Assembly: GCF_000420545.1 (NCBI RefSeq)
Contig: NZ_ATVD01000001.1
Span: 682,001 to 746,000 of the forward strand
Origin: Arenimonas oryziterrae DSM 21050 = YC6267
GTDB taxonomy: Bacteria; Pseudomonadota; Gammaproteobacteria; Xanthomonadales; Xanthomonadaceae
Direction of reading: 5' to 3'
Length of the DNA: 64,000 bases
Positions 26,952 to 35,464 of this stretch are shown here, piece by piece. Both the position numbers and the translations under genes were made by a program. Position 1 is the stretch's first letter; every line of letters starts with the position of its first letter. Under the pieces are notes generated by a model that saw nothing but the letters and a program-made list of their open reading frames with translations, did no database searches and was not told the origin of the DNA.

Positions 26952-27860
26952 TTATTTGACCTGCAACGTCACGTCGCCCGAGAACGACTCCAGCGAAATC
27001 CGACCCTGACCGCCGCCGAGGCGTGCGTTCAAGGATTTGCCCGGACCGAATTCCTCGGTCTGCACCGTGCCGACCGGACTGGTGATGTCGCCGCTGAAGG
27101 TTTCCACGTGCAGGTTGGCGGACGTTGCGGCCGGCAGCGTAAAGCCAAGATTGCCGCTGACGCTTTCGGCCTTGATCACGCCGGCATTCGCCAGCGCCAG
27201 CTGCAAGGTCGCGTCGCCGGACACCGTGCTGACGTCCAGGCGATTGAGGGCATTGGCGACCAGGCGCAGATTGCCCGACACCGATTCCATCGACACGTCG
27301 CCGCTCAGGCCGCCCTGCAGCGAGATGTCACCGCTGACGCTGTCCACACTCACCTTGTTGGTGGTGATGCGCAAGGTCGTGTCGCCGCTGACGTTTTCGA
27401 ACGAGGCCTCGCCCGGCGAGGATGCCGTCACCACGACATTGCCGCTGACGCTGTCGACTGACAGCTTGCGACCGGCCATCTGCTGCACGTCGACATCAGC
27501 GCTGACCGAATCGATCTCCAGCGAGGCCCGCTGCGGCACCGTGACTTCGAGAATCGTCGGTTCGCTTTCGTCGCCGCGACCGCCCCAGCCGCCCCAGCCG
27601 TTCTTCTGTTCGGGATAGCGCACTTCGATGTGCAGCGACTGGCCGCTGCCTTCGACGACGAGCTTTTCAGCGCCCTTGCCGAGGGTGCCGGTGACGCGCA
27701 CCTGCGGCTGCGCCCAGGTCCGCACGACGATGCGGCCCTTGATGTTTTCCACCGTCACCTGGCCGTCGGCGGACAGGGGACGGACTTCGTTGATCGGCGT
27801 GCCGGCGAAGGCCGGACCGGCGGCCATCAGGCCGAGGATGAGCAGAGTGCGGACAGACAT
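26952..27860 (-). CDS. DUF4097-family secreted beta-repeat protein
   Basis: A 302-residue exported protein: signal peptide at 1-19, then a repeated pattern of about 18-22 residues whose core is SVSGDI/SVSGNL (for example VDSVSGNVVV, VDSVSGDISL, MESVSGNLRL, ESVSGNLGF). This is the DUF4097/DUF2807 beta-helical repeat, usually attributed to adhesin-like or envelope roles but biochemically undefined. It is the third gene of an ECF sigma / anti-sigma-like / DUF4097 series, 22 bases after the membrane protein, and is a likely output of that switch. Confidence 0.88.
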   Translation of the reverse strand: MSVRTLLILGLMAAGPAFAGTPINEVRPLSADGQVTVENIKGRIVVRTWAQPQVRVTGTLGKGAEKLVVEGSGQSLHIEVRYPEQKNGWGGWGGRGDESEPTILEVTVPQRASLEIDSVSADVDVQQMAGRKLSVDSVSGNVVVTASSPGEASFENVSGDTTLRITTNKVSVDSVSGDISLQGGLSGDVSMESVSGNLRLVANALNRLDVSTVSGDATLQLALANAGVIKAESVSGNLGFTLPAATSANLHVETFSGDITSPVGTVQTEEFGPGKSLNARLGGGQGRISLESFSGDVTLQVK

Positions 27861-27882
27861 GAGAGGTCTCCTTGAGTCGGGT

Positions 27883-28356
27883 TCAGCCGATCGCAGCGCG
27901 CTGGGTCAGCGCAAGGCGACGGGAATAGGTTTTGCGCAACTGCTGCAGCAGGTACACGGCATCGGGATCGCTGGCGATGGCATGGCGGATCTGCGCGGCA
28001 CTGTGGTCGAGGGTGTGCAGATCGGCGCTGAGCGCCTCGGGCAGTGGCGCGCCATCGAACTGGCGCAGGGCCGATTCGTATTCGATCGTCATCGCCTGCG
28101 CTTCGCGCTTGACCAGGCTGGCGCGGAAATCCGGCGTCGGCGTCGCCGTCGTGCCGGGGGTCGGCGCGACGCGCCAGGCCAATCCGACCGCCAGCGCGAG
28201 CGATGCGGCGATCGCCAATCCGCTCAGCCAGCGCGGCGGCGTGGCGCGGCGGCGCGGCGCGGCGATGCGCTCGGCGATGCCGGGCCACAGGTCGTGGCTG
28301 GGTTCGATGTCGCGCGGCAATTGCCGCAGCTGCCAGCGCAGGTCAGTCTCGGTCAT
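27883..28356 (-). CDS. Anti-sigma-like single-pass membrane protein
   Basis: A 157-residue protein with a cytoplasmic N-terminus (LRQLPRDIEPSHDLWPGIAE), one helix at about 44-62 after PPRW, and a helical C-terminal part containing HAIASDPDAVYLLQQLR. It overlaps the sigma-factor gene by 14 bases, the usual arrangement for an anti-sigma factor. There is no HXXXCXXC zinc motif. The layout matches the protein at 58074-58619 (LP..WP..RLA..PRW, helix, ASDP), which also overlaps an ECF sigma gene. Anti-sigma function is inferred from context. Confidence 0.7.
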   Translation of the reverse strand: MTETDLRWQLRQLPRDIEPSHDLWPGIAERIAAPRRRATPPRWLSGLAIAASLALAVGLAWRVAPTPGTTATPTPDFRASLVKREAQAMTIEYESALRQFDGAPLPEALSADLHTLDHSAAQIRHAIASDPDAVYLLQQLRKTYSRRLALTQRAAIG

Positions 28357-28942
28357 GATCTTCTCCCAATCTTGCGCGCAGCAACTTGCGCGCACGGTGC
28401 AACTGAGCTTTCGAACTTCCCACCGCCATGCCCAGCTCGGCGGAAATTTCTTCGTGTTTCCAACCTTCGATGTCGTGCAGCACGAGCACGGCGCGGGCGC
28501 GTTCGGGCAAGGTTGCCACGGCGCGTTCCAGATCGAGCTGTTCGCGCGTGCGCTGACCGGCGGTGTCGCGCGTCGGCACGAAATCGAGTGCCGCATCGTC
28601 GGTTTCCAGTTCTTCGGCACCGCTGCGGCTGCGGATCTCCATCAGCGCCGTATTCACCGCCAGGCGATGCAACCAGGTCGTGAAGGCGCTTTCGAAACGA
28701 AAATTGGGCAGGGCCTGCCAGGCGCGGACGAAGGCTTCCTGGACCAGATCCTCGGCGCGGGCCACTTGCCCGCCGCTCAAGCGCCAGACGACGCCGAAGA
28801 CGCGTCGCGAATGCTTGCGGTACAGCGCCTCGAACGCCTTGGCATCGCCCAGACCCGCAGCGCGCACCAGCGCGTGATCACCGTCCGTCTCGAAGACAGG
28901 GTCGGCGGCGGCGGATTCGAGGGTCATGGCATGGCTGAGCAT
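28343..28942 (-). CDS. ECF-family RNA polymerase sigma factor
   Basis: A 199-residue sigma70 factor of the extracytoplasmic function type. Region 2 is at about 35-100 (FEALYRKHSRRVFGVVWRLS, AEDLVQEAFVRAWQALPNF, FTTWLHRLAVN) and region 4 at about 135-190 (LERAVATLPERARAVLVLHD, GWKHEEISAELGMAVGSSKA). Start ATG 28942 is used; ATG 28927 is an alternative. It is co-transcribed with the overlapping anti-sigma-like gene and DUF4097. Confidence 0.93.
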   Translation of the reverse strand: MLSHAMTLESAAADPVFETDGDHALVRAAGLGDAKAFEALYRKHSRRVFGVVWRLSGGQVARAEDLVQEAFVRAWQALPNFRFESAFTTWLHRLAVNTALMEIRSRSGAEELETDDAALDFVPTRDTAGQRTREQLDLERAVATLPERARAVLVLHDIEGWKHEEISAELGMAVGSSKAQLHRARKLLRARLGEDHDRD

Positions 28943-28999
28943 AGCGGCTCAGATGCCGGATCGGGGCCGCGGGGTTTAAAGCCGGACCAGGTTATCGGG

Positions 29000-30559
29000 T
29001 CAAATCAAGCCGTTTTCGGCCAACCGGGCCTGCAACCGCGTCAAATGCGGGGCGTAGCGACGCCAGGCCTCGACATTACGACGGTGGATCGGCTCGCGCA
29101 CCTGCGCGCTGCTCGCCGTGTTGACCGCGCGCGTATTGCTGCCGACGTCGATGCAACCGGGCTGCCAGTCCAGTCCACAGAACGCCAGGATGCGCCGCGC
29201 CTGCCCTTCCGGATCGGCCGTGAGCTCTTCATAGGAGACATCGAGCACGTAGCCCGGCAGAGCCTGCTGCCAATGCGCGGTCAGCCGTCGGTACAACGAG
29301 AAATAATCGGCGAGCTCATCCTGGTCGTAGCTGTAGGCGCAGGCGTTCGAGAACAGTTCCTTGAGATTGGAGAAGCAGGTATCCATCGCATTGCGACGCA
29401 TGTGCAGAATCTTTGCCTGCGGCAGCGCACGCTGCAGGTAGCCGGCGTTGATGAAATTCGAGGGCAGCTTGTCGACGAGGAAGGGCTTGCCGTTCGCGCG
29501 CCAGCGTACCTGGTCGAGATAGCGCTGACCGAGCGCGGGAAAATCGATGCTGTCGTACGCCTCGACGACCGCGATGTCGGACGGCCCGTTGAAATGCCGG
29601 CCGATCGCCCAGCGCAATTGCGCGGGGAAATCGTAGAGTTCGCCCGCCTCGGTCACTTCGCTGTGGTTGCCGAGGATGCGCTCGAGCAGGGTCGTGCCGG
29701 AACGGTGCATGCCGACGACGAAAATCGGTGTCGGGCCAGTCGTCGTCGGCAAAGCGAGCGCGAGGTCGGCACCGACGGGAAAGCGCGCGATCAATGCCTC
29801 GAACAAGACCCGCGAGTTGCCGGTGTCGTAGCTCAGGCTGCGGCGCTTGACCTCGCAGGCACGCGCCAAAGCGGTCCAGGCCTCGTCGACGCGATCGCGG
29901 CGGTCGAGATGATTGAACAAGGCGTACTGCAGGAAGGCTTCGTCGGGACTGTCGCGCAGCGGACCTTTCGCGAGCGCCTGGATCGCGGCGATATCCGCAT
30001 CGGAGATGCTCGCTTTCGGCAATTTGCTCAGCGCCCAATGCGATTTCGCCACGCCCGGTTCCAGCTTCAGCGCCTGGCGCAGGTCGGCTTCGGCTTCGGC
30101 CATCTGTCCGCGATACAGACGCATCTGACTGCGGTTGTAGAGAACAGCACCATTGATGCCGGCCACGCGCGCGGCGCGATCGAGCAAAGCGCTGGCGATG
30201 GTCTGCTCGCCGACCATACTCACCAGGGCGGCGAGATCGGCTTCGGCGCCGACATGCCAGACCGGGCCCGCAAGCAGGCGTTTGGCCACGTCGACCAGAG
30301 CGCCGCTGAGATTGAAATACAGCAGTCGCTTGGCCAGTTCGATCAGTTCGCCCGGTTGCGCGGGCGGCCGTTTCGCCGCGTGCGCCGCTGTGCGTGCGGC
30401 ATCCCGATAGCGGTCGAGCTTGAGGTACGCGGCGATCAGCAGCAGGTGTACCGCGAGCGGTGCCGGCCCGTTGCGCACGGCTTTTTCCGCGACGCGCGCG
30501 GCCTCGGCGACGTCGCCGCTGGCAAAGAGGGTCTGGACGCGACGCCATTCGTTGTTCAT
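29000..30559 (-). CDS. TPR-repeat sulfotransferase (second of pair)
   Basis: A 519-residue protein: TPR-like helical pairs over about 1-260 (for example LYNRSQMRLYRGQMAEAEAD), then a sulfotransferase domain. The PAPS 5'-phosphosulfate loop is FVVGMHRSGTTLLERILGNH, the 3'-phosphate site is near ILHMRRNAMDTCFSNL, and VDKLPSNFINAGYL lies between. The family transfers sulfate from PAPS to an unknown acceptor; TPRs usually bind peptides. The ATG at 30559 overlaps the stop of the preceding sulfotransferase by four bases, so the pair is translationally coupled. Confidence 0.9.
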   Translation of the reverse strand: MNNEWRRVQTLFASGDVAEAARVAEKAVRNGPAPLAVHLLLIAAYLKLDRYRDAARTAAHAAKRPPAQPGELIELAKRLLYFNLSGALVDVAKRLLAGPVWHVGAEADLAALVSMVGEQTIASALLDRAARVAGINGAVLYNRSQMRLYRGQMAEAEADLRQALKLEPGVAKSHWALSKLPKASISDADIAAIQALAKGPLRDSPDEAFLQYALFNHLDRRDRVDEAWTALARACEVKRRSLSYDTGNSRVLFEALIARFPVGADLALALPTTTGPTPIFVVGMHRSGTTLLERILGNHSEVTEAGELYDFPAQLRWAIGRHFNGPSDIAVVEAYDSIDFPALGQRYLDQVRWRANGKPFLVDKLPSNFINAGYLQRALPQAKILHMRRNAMDTCFSNLKELFSNACAYSYDQDELADYFSLYRRLTAHWQQALPGYVLDVSYEELTADPEGQARRILAFCGLDWQPGCIDVGSNTRAVNTASSAQVREPIHRRNVEAWRRYAPHLTRLQARLAENGLI

Positions 30560-32151
30560 AGCCAGCCGCCGGCGCGCAGACGCGCCTCCAGCGGCGCCAA
30601 AGGCTGCGCGTAGTTGCGCCATTGCGAGACGGCACGCTGATGCACCGGTTCGCGCACCTGCACGCTGCTCGCCGTAGTGACCACACCGGTGCTGCCTTCG
30701 GTGCCGGCGCAGGCGGACTCCCAGGGCAAATCGCAGAATGCCAGCACCGAGCGCATCACGGCTTCGGGCTCGGCCACCAGCTGCTCGTAATGCACGTCCA
30801 GGATGCGTCCGGGCATCGCGCGCTGCCAATGCGCCATGAGCAGGCGGTAGTGCTCGTAGTAATCGGCGATGTCATCGAGCCGGTAGCTGTACGGATACAT
30901 GCGCGTGAACAGCTCCTTGAGATTGGAGAAGCACGCGTCCATCGGCTCGCGCACCATGTGCACGATGCGCGCCTGCGGCAAGGCACGGTGGATGAACCCG
31001 ATGTTGACGAAGTTCAGCGGCATCTTGTCGGTGAACCAGCGCCGGCCGCCGGCGCGCCAACGCGCGTGTTGCAGGTAGCGGTCGCCGAGTTCGGCGAAGT
31101 CCACGTTTTCCATCGCCGCGATCAGCGCCGGGTCCAGATAGCTGCGGGCGGGACGATTGGCGCACCAGCGCATCTGTGTGGCGAAATCGACCAGCTCTCC
31201 CGCTGCCGCCACGCCGGAATGACCGGCAAGCAGGCGTTCGAGCAAGGTCGTACCGGTGCGCGGCAAGCCGACGATGAAGATCGGCTGCGGACCCATGTCA
31301 GCGGACGCGGGCGGCGGCCTCGCATCCGATGAGAAGAAACCGGCGTCGGCAAGCTTGTGCAGGCGTGCGAACGCGGCGGCATCGTCCTGCGCGCGGTGCT
31401 CGAGCGTGGCGCGCTTGAGTTCGGCGCCGCGTTCGAGCGCACGCCAGGCGCGGCCGTGATCACCCAGGTCGTCGAGCTCCTTGAACAGAGCGAATTCCAG
31501 GTGGATGCGCTCCTCGTCCTGCGTAGCCTGAGTCAGTGCCGTCTGCAGGCGCTGGACGTGATCGTGCCCAGGGCGTTGCTGCCGCAGGCGCGACAGGGAC
31601 CAATGTGCCTGCGCGAATTTTGGCGCGGTTGCCAGGCAACGCTCGTAGGCCAGCGTGGCTTCGTCGATGTCGCCACGAAAGGCGTGCACGGTGCCGCGCT
31701 GGTAGTAGGCCGTCGCCGTAACAGGCGCCAGGCGCGCCGCGCGGTCAAGGAAACGGAGGGCGAGATCCATGTCTTCGAGCAGGATCGCCAGCCCGGCCAT
31801 TTCCTCCAGTCCCTGGATTTCCGGAAACGCATCGAACTCGGGGCGCGCGAGACAGCGCAGGGCCGCCTGGCTCTCGCCCTGGCGATGCAACAGGGACACC
31901 AGCAGGGCCAGCAGATACGGATCGGCCGGCGGCGTCTGCGCCAGGCTCAGGGCATGCATCGTCGCTTCGCGATAGCGGCCCTGGCTGCCGGCGATCGACG
32001 CCAGGCGCAGCCGCGCCAGCGGGTGCCGGGGTGCATCGGCCAGGATCGATTCGTAGGCGATGCGCGCGGCATCGGGATTGCGCTGCGCGAGATAGGCCTC
32101 CGCGCGGTTGAGGCGGCGCGCAAGGTGTTGGTCGCGCAAAGGGTCGGTCAT
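30556..32151 (-). CDS. TPR-repeat sulfotransferase (first of pair)
   Basis: A 531-residue protein built like its neighbour: an N-terminal TPR array (RAEAYLAQRNPDAARIAYES, then several more pairs up to about 270) and a sulfotransferase domain with PAPS loop FIVGLPRTGTTLLERLLAGH, DKMPLNFVNIGFIHRALPQA and the 3'-phosphate segment IVHMVREPMDACFSNL. The two are clearly paralogous but diverged. ATG 32151 is used; the open frame further upstream lacks TPR-like sequence. It begins 178 bases after the Oar-type receptor, beyond its terminator. Confidence 0.9.
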   Translation of the reverse strand: MTDPLRDQHLARRLNRAEAYLAQRNPDAARIAYESILADAPRHPLARLRLASIAGSQGRYREATMHALSLAQTPPADPYLLALLVSLLHRQGESQAALRCLARPEFDAFPEIQGLEEMAGLAILLEDMDLALRFLDRAARLAPVTATAYYQRGTVHAFRGDIDEATLAYERCLATAPKFAQAHWSLSRLRQQRPGHDHVQRLQTALTQATQDEERIHLEFALFKELDDLGDHGRAWRALERGAELKRATLEHRAQDDAAAFARLHKLADAGFFSSDARPPPASADMGPQPIFIVGLPRTGTTLLERLLAGHSGVAAAGELVDFATQMRWCANRPARSYLDPALIAAMENVDFAELGDRYLQHARWRAGGRRWFTDKMPLNFVNIGFIHRALPQARIVHMVREPMDACFSNLKELFTRMYPYSYRLDDIADYYEHYRLLMAHWQRAMPGRILDVHYEQLVAEPEAVMRSVLAFCDLPWESACAGTEGSTGVVTTASSVQVREPVHQRAVSQWRNYAQPLAPLEARLRAGGWL

Positions 32152-32201
32152 TCGTCCAGCCTGTCGGGGAAGCATTGCGGCGTGCCGCAAGGGGGAGGCG
32201 C

Positions 32202-32230
32202 AGTTAAGCATCCGTCCTTCCCGCCCGCAA
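32202..32230 (-). promoter_or_regulatory. Candidate promoter for the sulfotransferase pair
   Basis: On the minus strand, TTGCGG (32230-32225) is followed after 17 bases by TTAACT (32207-32202), about 50 bases upstream of the first sulfotransferase start. The -10 match is weak. Confidence 0.3.
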
Positions 32231-32248
32231 TGCGTCCGCGCGCCGGAC

Positions 32249-32279
32249 AAAAAAAACCGCCGGCACGAGGCCGGCGGTT
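32249..32279 (-). terminator. Intrinsic terminator of the Oar-type receptor gene
   Basis: A 10-bp perfect stem (32270-32279 with 32255-32264, read on the minus strand) with a 5-nt loop is followed by a run of T residues. It lies 50 bases after the receptor stop codon and separates it from the sulfotransferase genes. Confidence 0.92.
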
Positions 32280-32329
32280 CAAGCTTGCAAAGATCGGGCC
32301 GGAGGCCGGCCCGATCAGTCTGGAGCGAC

Positions 32330-35293
32330 TTACTTGAAGTCGTATTCCAGGGTCAGACGGAACGAACGCGGCTGCTGAATCGACAGCGGCTGCTCGTAGT
32401 TCGGGCTGACGGTACCGGCAGCGCTTTCGCCACGCTCGTTGATCGAGGTGACCGTGCGCTCGTTGAACACGTTGAACACGTCCGCAGAGATACGCAGGCC
32501 TTCGGCCCAGGTCGGCTCATACGTGACCTGGAAGCTCAGCTCGCGGCTCCAATCCAGCGTGCCACGATCGCCACGCGAACCCAGAACGCGGTTGCAGTAG
32601 AACGAGCTCGCGCCGTAGCCGATGGCTTCCGGGTTGAACGTGCCGGAGTAGAAGCCCAGGCAGTTCTTCGGACGACCGGACTGCATGATGAAGTTACCAC
32701 CAACGCGCCACTGGTCATTGATCTGGTACGCGCCGAAGACCTTCAGGCTGTGACGACGGTCGTTCGGCAGGTAGCCGTACGTGCCTTCGGTCAGACCCGG
32801 GTAGTCGAAGTCCTGCGTGATACCAGCGTCATCCTGGCCGATGTCCGACTTCACGTAACCTTCCGTGTTGCCGATGCTCTTGGCGAAGGTGTACGAACCC
32901 TGCATGTACCACTTGCCGTCCCACGCGCGCTCGAAGAAGAACTCGAGAGCCTTGTAGGTGCGCTTCGGATCCGGCAGGCCGAGGGCGGCCTTCGGGATCG
33001 TCACCGGGGTCAGCGTGCCCGAACCGAAGTCGACGTTGGCCGTCAGATCGGTACCCGGGTTCATCAGGAAGCAGTGATTGACCGTGCTCGCGATGGTGTC
33101 GGCATCAGCCGTGCTGTAACCCGCGCCGACCGCCCAGTTGTACGGGAAGTCGTAGGAGCAGTAGTCGTCCATGTTCGACTTGAGCGAACGGTAGATGGCG
33201 CGAACGCCAACCGCCCAGTCAGACGAAACCTGCTGCTGGAAGCCCAAGATGTATTCGTCCTGGAACAGCGGCTTCAGGTTCGGGTCGACGACGGTCAGCG
33301 GGTTCGGGGTCGAACCGTCGCTGGTCACGCGGACCGGACCCAGCTGCGCGCCGAGACCCGGACGCTGAGCGGCGTCACCAGCAAACGTACCGGTCCACTG
33401 GTAGTAGGTGGTGATGTCGGTCTCGGAGCCGGACAGACGGACGTTGGTGTTGGAGTACACCGGGATGTAGTAACGGCCAGCGGTACCGAAGATCTTGGTG
33501 CTGGAGTCACCGTGGACGTCCCACGAGAAGCCGAGGCGCGGAGCCCAGGTGTTCTTGATCTCGATGAACGGCAGACCGGCCGCATTGAGGTTGGTGAACG
33601 ACTCGTTGCGGATACCCAGGTTGGCGATGAAGTTATCGGTCACCTGCCAGTTGTCTTCGATGTACCACGCCTTGTTCTCGGTGGAGAACGTGCCGCCGTT
33701 GTGGAACTCGCGAGCGTTCACGACAGCGATCGTCGAACCGCTGACGTTGGTGTAGCCGTTGGCCAGCGTGCCGCCGTTGGCGAGGTTGGTGATGATGTAA
33801 CCGGTCTTCTCGGGACCCGAACGCTCCGTACCGTCGACCGAGTCGAAGGTTTCGTTGTCGAGACCGAAGCGGACGGTGTGGTCGCCAAGCGCCCACTCGC
33901 CATCGATTCGCCAGGCGGTACGCTTGTCGCCGGTGCCCTTCGGCACCCAGTTCGCGGCAACCCAGCAGCCGTAGCTCACGGCAACCGGAGCGCGCTGATC
34001 CTGCACAACCGGGCAGTCGTCACGGGCGCTGGTCGGATCCGGGGAGTCCTGACGGCTGTACTTGCCGACGCCGTAGAGGGCCGACAGGGTGAAGTTGTCG
34101 GTCAGGTAACCGGTCCACTTGCCGATGTAGTTCTCACCACCGCGGGTGTTGATGATGCCACCGACGCGGGTCGTGCGCGGGGTCTTGAAGGACTGCGGCG
34201 AACGATAGGTGGTGGTGACGGTTTCCGCTTCGTCGCTGAAGTAGGTCAGTTCGAAGTGGTGGCTGTCGGTGATGTTCCAGTCGATCTTGGCCAGGTACTG
34301 CGGCTGATCTTCGACGGCTTCGGTCTGCGTGGTGTTGCCGTAGGCCTTGGTCGTTGCATCCAGACCCTGGACGAGGGCGTAGAAGAACAGACGATCCTTC
34401 AGGATCGGACCGCTGGCGTAGATGTTGCCGATCGTGCGGTTCGCGTAGCCCGGGACCGGAACCAGGTTCCAGGTAGCGGTGCCGGCGTCGCGCAGCGAGC
34501 GCAGGGTCGGGGCGCGACCTTCATCCGGGGACCAGATGATGTTGCCGCCGAACTTCCAGTCGTTCGAGCCCTTCTTCGTGATGACGTTAGCAACGCCACC
34601 GAGCGAACGGCCGAACTCGGCGCCGTAGCCGCCGGTCTTGATCTGGATTTCCGAAACGGCTTCGAACGGCACTTCGTTGAAGGCCGTGCCGCTGAGGATG
34701 TTGGTGACGTTGAAGCCGTTGATGTAGTAGACGTTCTCGGCAACCGAGGCGCCACCGAACGAGGCCAGGGACTTCTCACCCATGCGGGCGTCGCCGCGGG
34801 TGGTACCCGGCGCCAGCAGCGCGAGGCTGGTGACGTTACGGCCGACCGGGATGCGGTCGATCTGGGCTTCGGTCAGGATCGTGTTCGACTCGACCGAGGA
34901 CACGTCGATCGGGTTGACCGCGCCCGCACCGGACACTTCAACGGCGCCGATTTCGGTAGCGCTGTTGGCAGCGAAGTTCACCGGGGTGCCGGTGCCGACG
35001 TTGACAGCAACGTTGTCACGGGTGGAGGTCGTGCCGTCGGCGTGCTTGACGGTGACCTTGTAGGTACCGGTCGGCAGCGACGAAGCGCGGTAGCTGCCGT
35101 CGGAGCTGACGGAGATTTCGCGCTTGAAACCGGTCGAAGCGTTTTCGACGATGATGGTGTCGCCCGAAGTCGCCTGACCGAACACCGAACCATTGGTGTT
35201 GGACTGCGCCTGGACAGCACCCGCGAAGCACATACCGAGCGCGAGGCTCAGTGCGGTCCGCTTCAGACCCTTGTTAATGATCTTGGAAGCCAT
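32330..35293 (-). CDS. Oar-type TonB-dependent receptor with carboxypeptidase-like regulatory domain
   Basis: A 987-residue outer-membrane protein. Signal peptide at 1-29 (ending AGAVQAQ). Residues about 32-105 form a carboxypeptidase-regulatory-like beta-sandwich (DGSYRASSLPTGTYKVTVK). A plug domain follows with ENVYYINGFNVTN and VSEIQIKTGGYGAEFGRSLG, then a long barrel ending FRLTLEYDFK with a terminal aromatic. This architecture matches Myxococcus Oar, needed for secretion of protease PopC, and large xanthomonad receptors. Codon use is strongly biased to C- and G-ending preferred codons, suggesting high expression. Ligand unknown. It has its own promoter and terminator. Confidence 0.95.
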   Translation of the reverse strand: MASKIINKGLKRTALSLALGMCFAGAVQAQSNTNGSVFGQATSGDTIIVENASTGFKREISVSSDGSYRASSLPTGTYKVTVKHADGTTSTRDNVAVNVGTGTPVNFAANSATEIGAVEVSGAGAVNPIDVSSVESNTILTEAQIDRIPVGRNVTSLALLAPGTTRGDARMGEKSLASFGGASVAENVYYINGFNVTNILSGTAFNEVPFEAVSEIQIKTGGYGAEFGRSLGGVANVITKKGSNDWKFGGNIIWSPDEGRAPTLRSLRDAGTATWNLVPVPGYANRTIGNIYASGPILKDRLFFYALVQGLDATTKAYGNTTQTEAVEDQPQYLAKIDWNITDSHHFELTYFSDEAETVTTTYRSPQSFKTPRTTRVGGIINTRGGENYIGKWTGYLTDNFTLSALYGVGKYSRQDSPDPTSARDDCPVVQDQRAPVAVSYGCWVAANWVPKGTGDKRTAWRIDGEWALGDHTVRFGLDNETFDSVDGTERSGPEKTGYIITNLANGGTLANGYTNVSGSTIAVVNAREFHNGGTFSTENKAWYIEDNWQVTDNFIANLGIRNESFTNLNAAGLPFIEIKNTWAPRLGFSWDVHGDSSTKIFGTAGRYYIPVYSNTNVRLSGSETDITTYYQWTGTFAGDAAQRPGLGAQLGPVRVTSDGSTPNPLTVVDPNLKPLFQDEYILGFQQQVSSDWAVGVRAIYRSLKSNMDDYCSYDFPYNWAVGAGYSTADADTIASTVNHCFLMNPGTDLTANVDFGSGTLTPVTIPKAALGLPDPKRTYKALEFFFERAWDGKWYMQGSYTFAKSIGNTEGYVKSDIGQDDAGITQDFDYPGLTEGTYGYLPNDRRHSLKVFGAYQINDQWRVGGNFIMQSGRPKNCLGFYSGTFNPEAIGYGASSFYCNRVLGSRGDRGTLDWSRELSFQVTYEPTWAEGLRISADVFNVFNERTVTSINERGESAAGTVSPNYEQPLSIQQPRSFRLTLEYDFK

Positions 35294-35359
35294 TTGTTAA
35301 CCCTCGTTAGGGACAGTGGAACGGAAAAGAGACGTCAACGCACAGGGCATGACGGGCCG

Positions 35360-35387
35360 AATATAGCATGGAACGAATCTTTAACAA
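35360..35387 (-). promoter_or_regulatory. Candidate sigma70 promoter of the Oar-type receptor
   Basis: Minus-strand TTGTTA (35387-35382) and TATATT (35365-35360) are 16 bases apart in an unusually AT-rich pocket, about 65 bases upstream of the start codon. Confidence 0.6.
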
Positions 35388-35464
35388 TATAGAGTACGGT
35401 CACTAATTCCCTGTGTTTCCGGCTCTGCAGACGAGTTCACGTTTTCCTCGAAAAACCATATAAA

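Noticed and set aside
32108-35392. Open frame of over 1000 codons on the plus strand opposite the Oar-type receptor
   Set aside because: It exists only because the receptor uses strongly biased codons; repetitive Val/Arg/Asp composition, no domain, no ribosome site.
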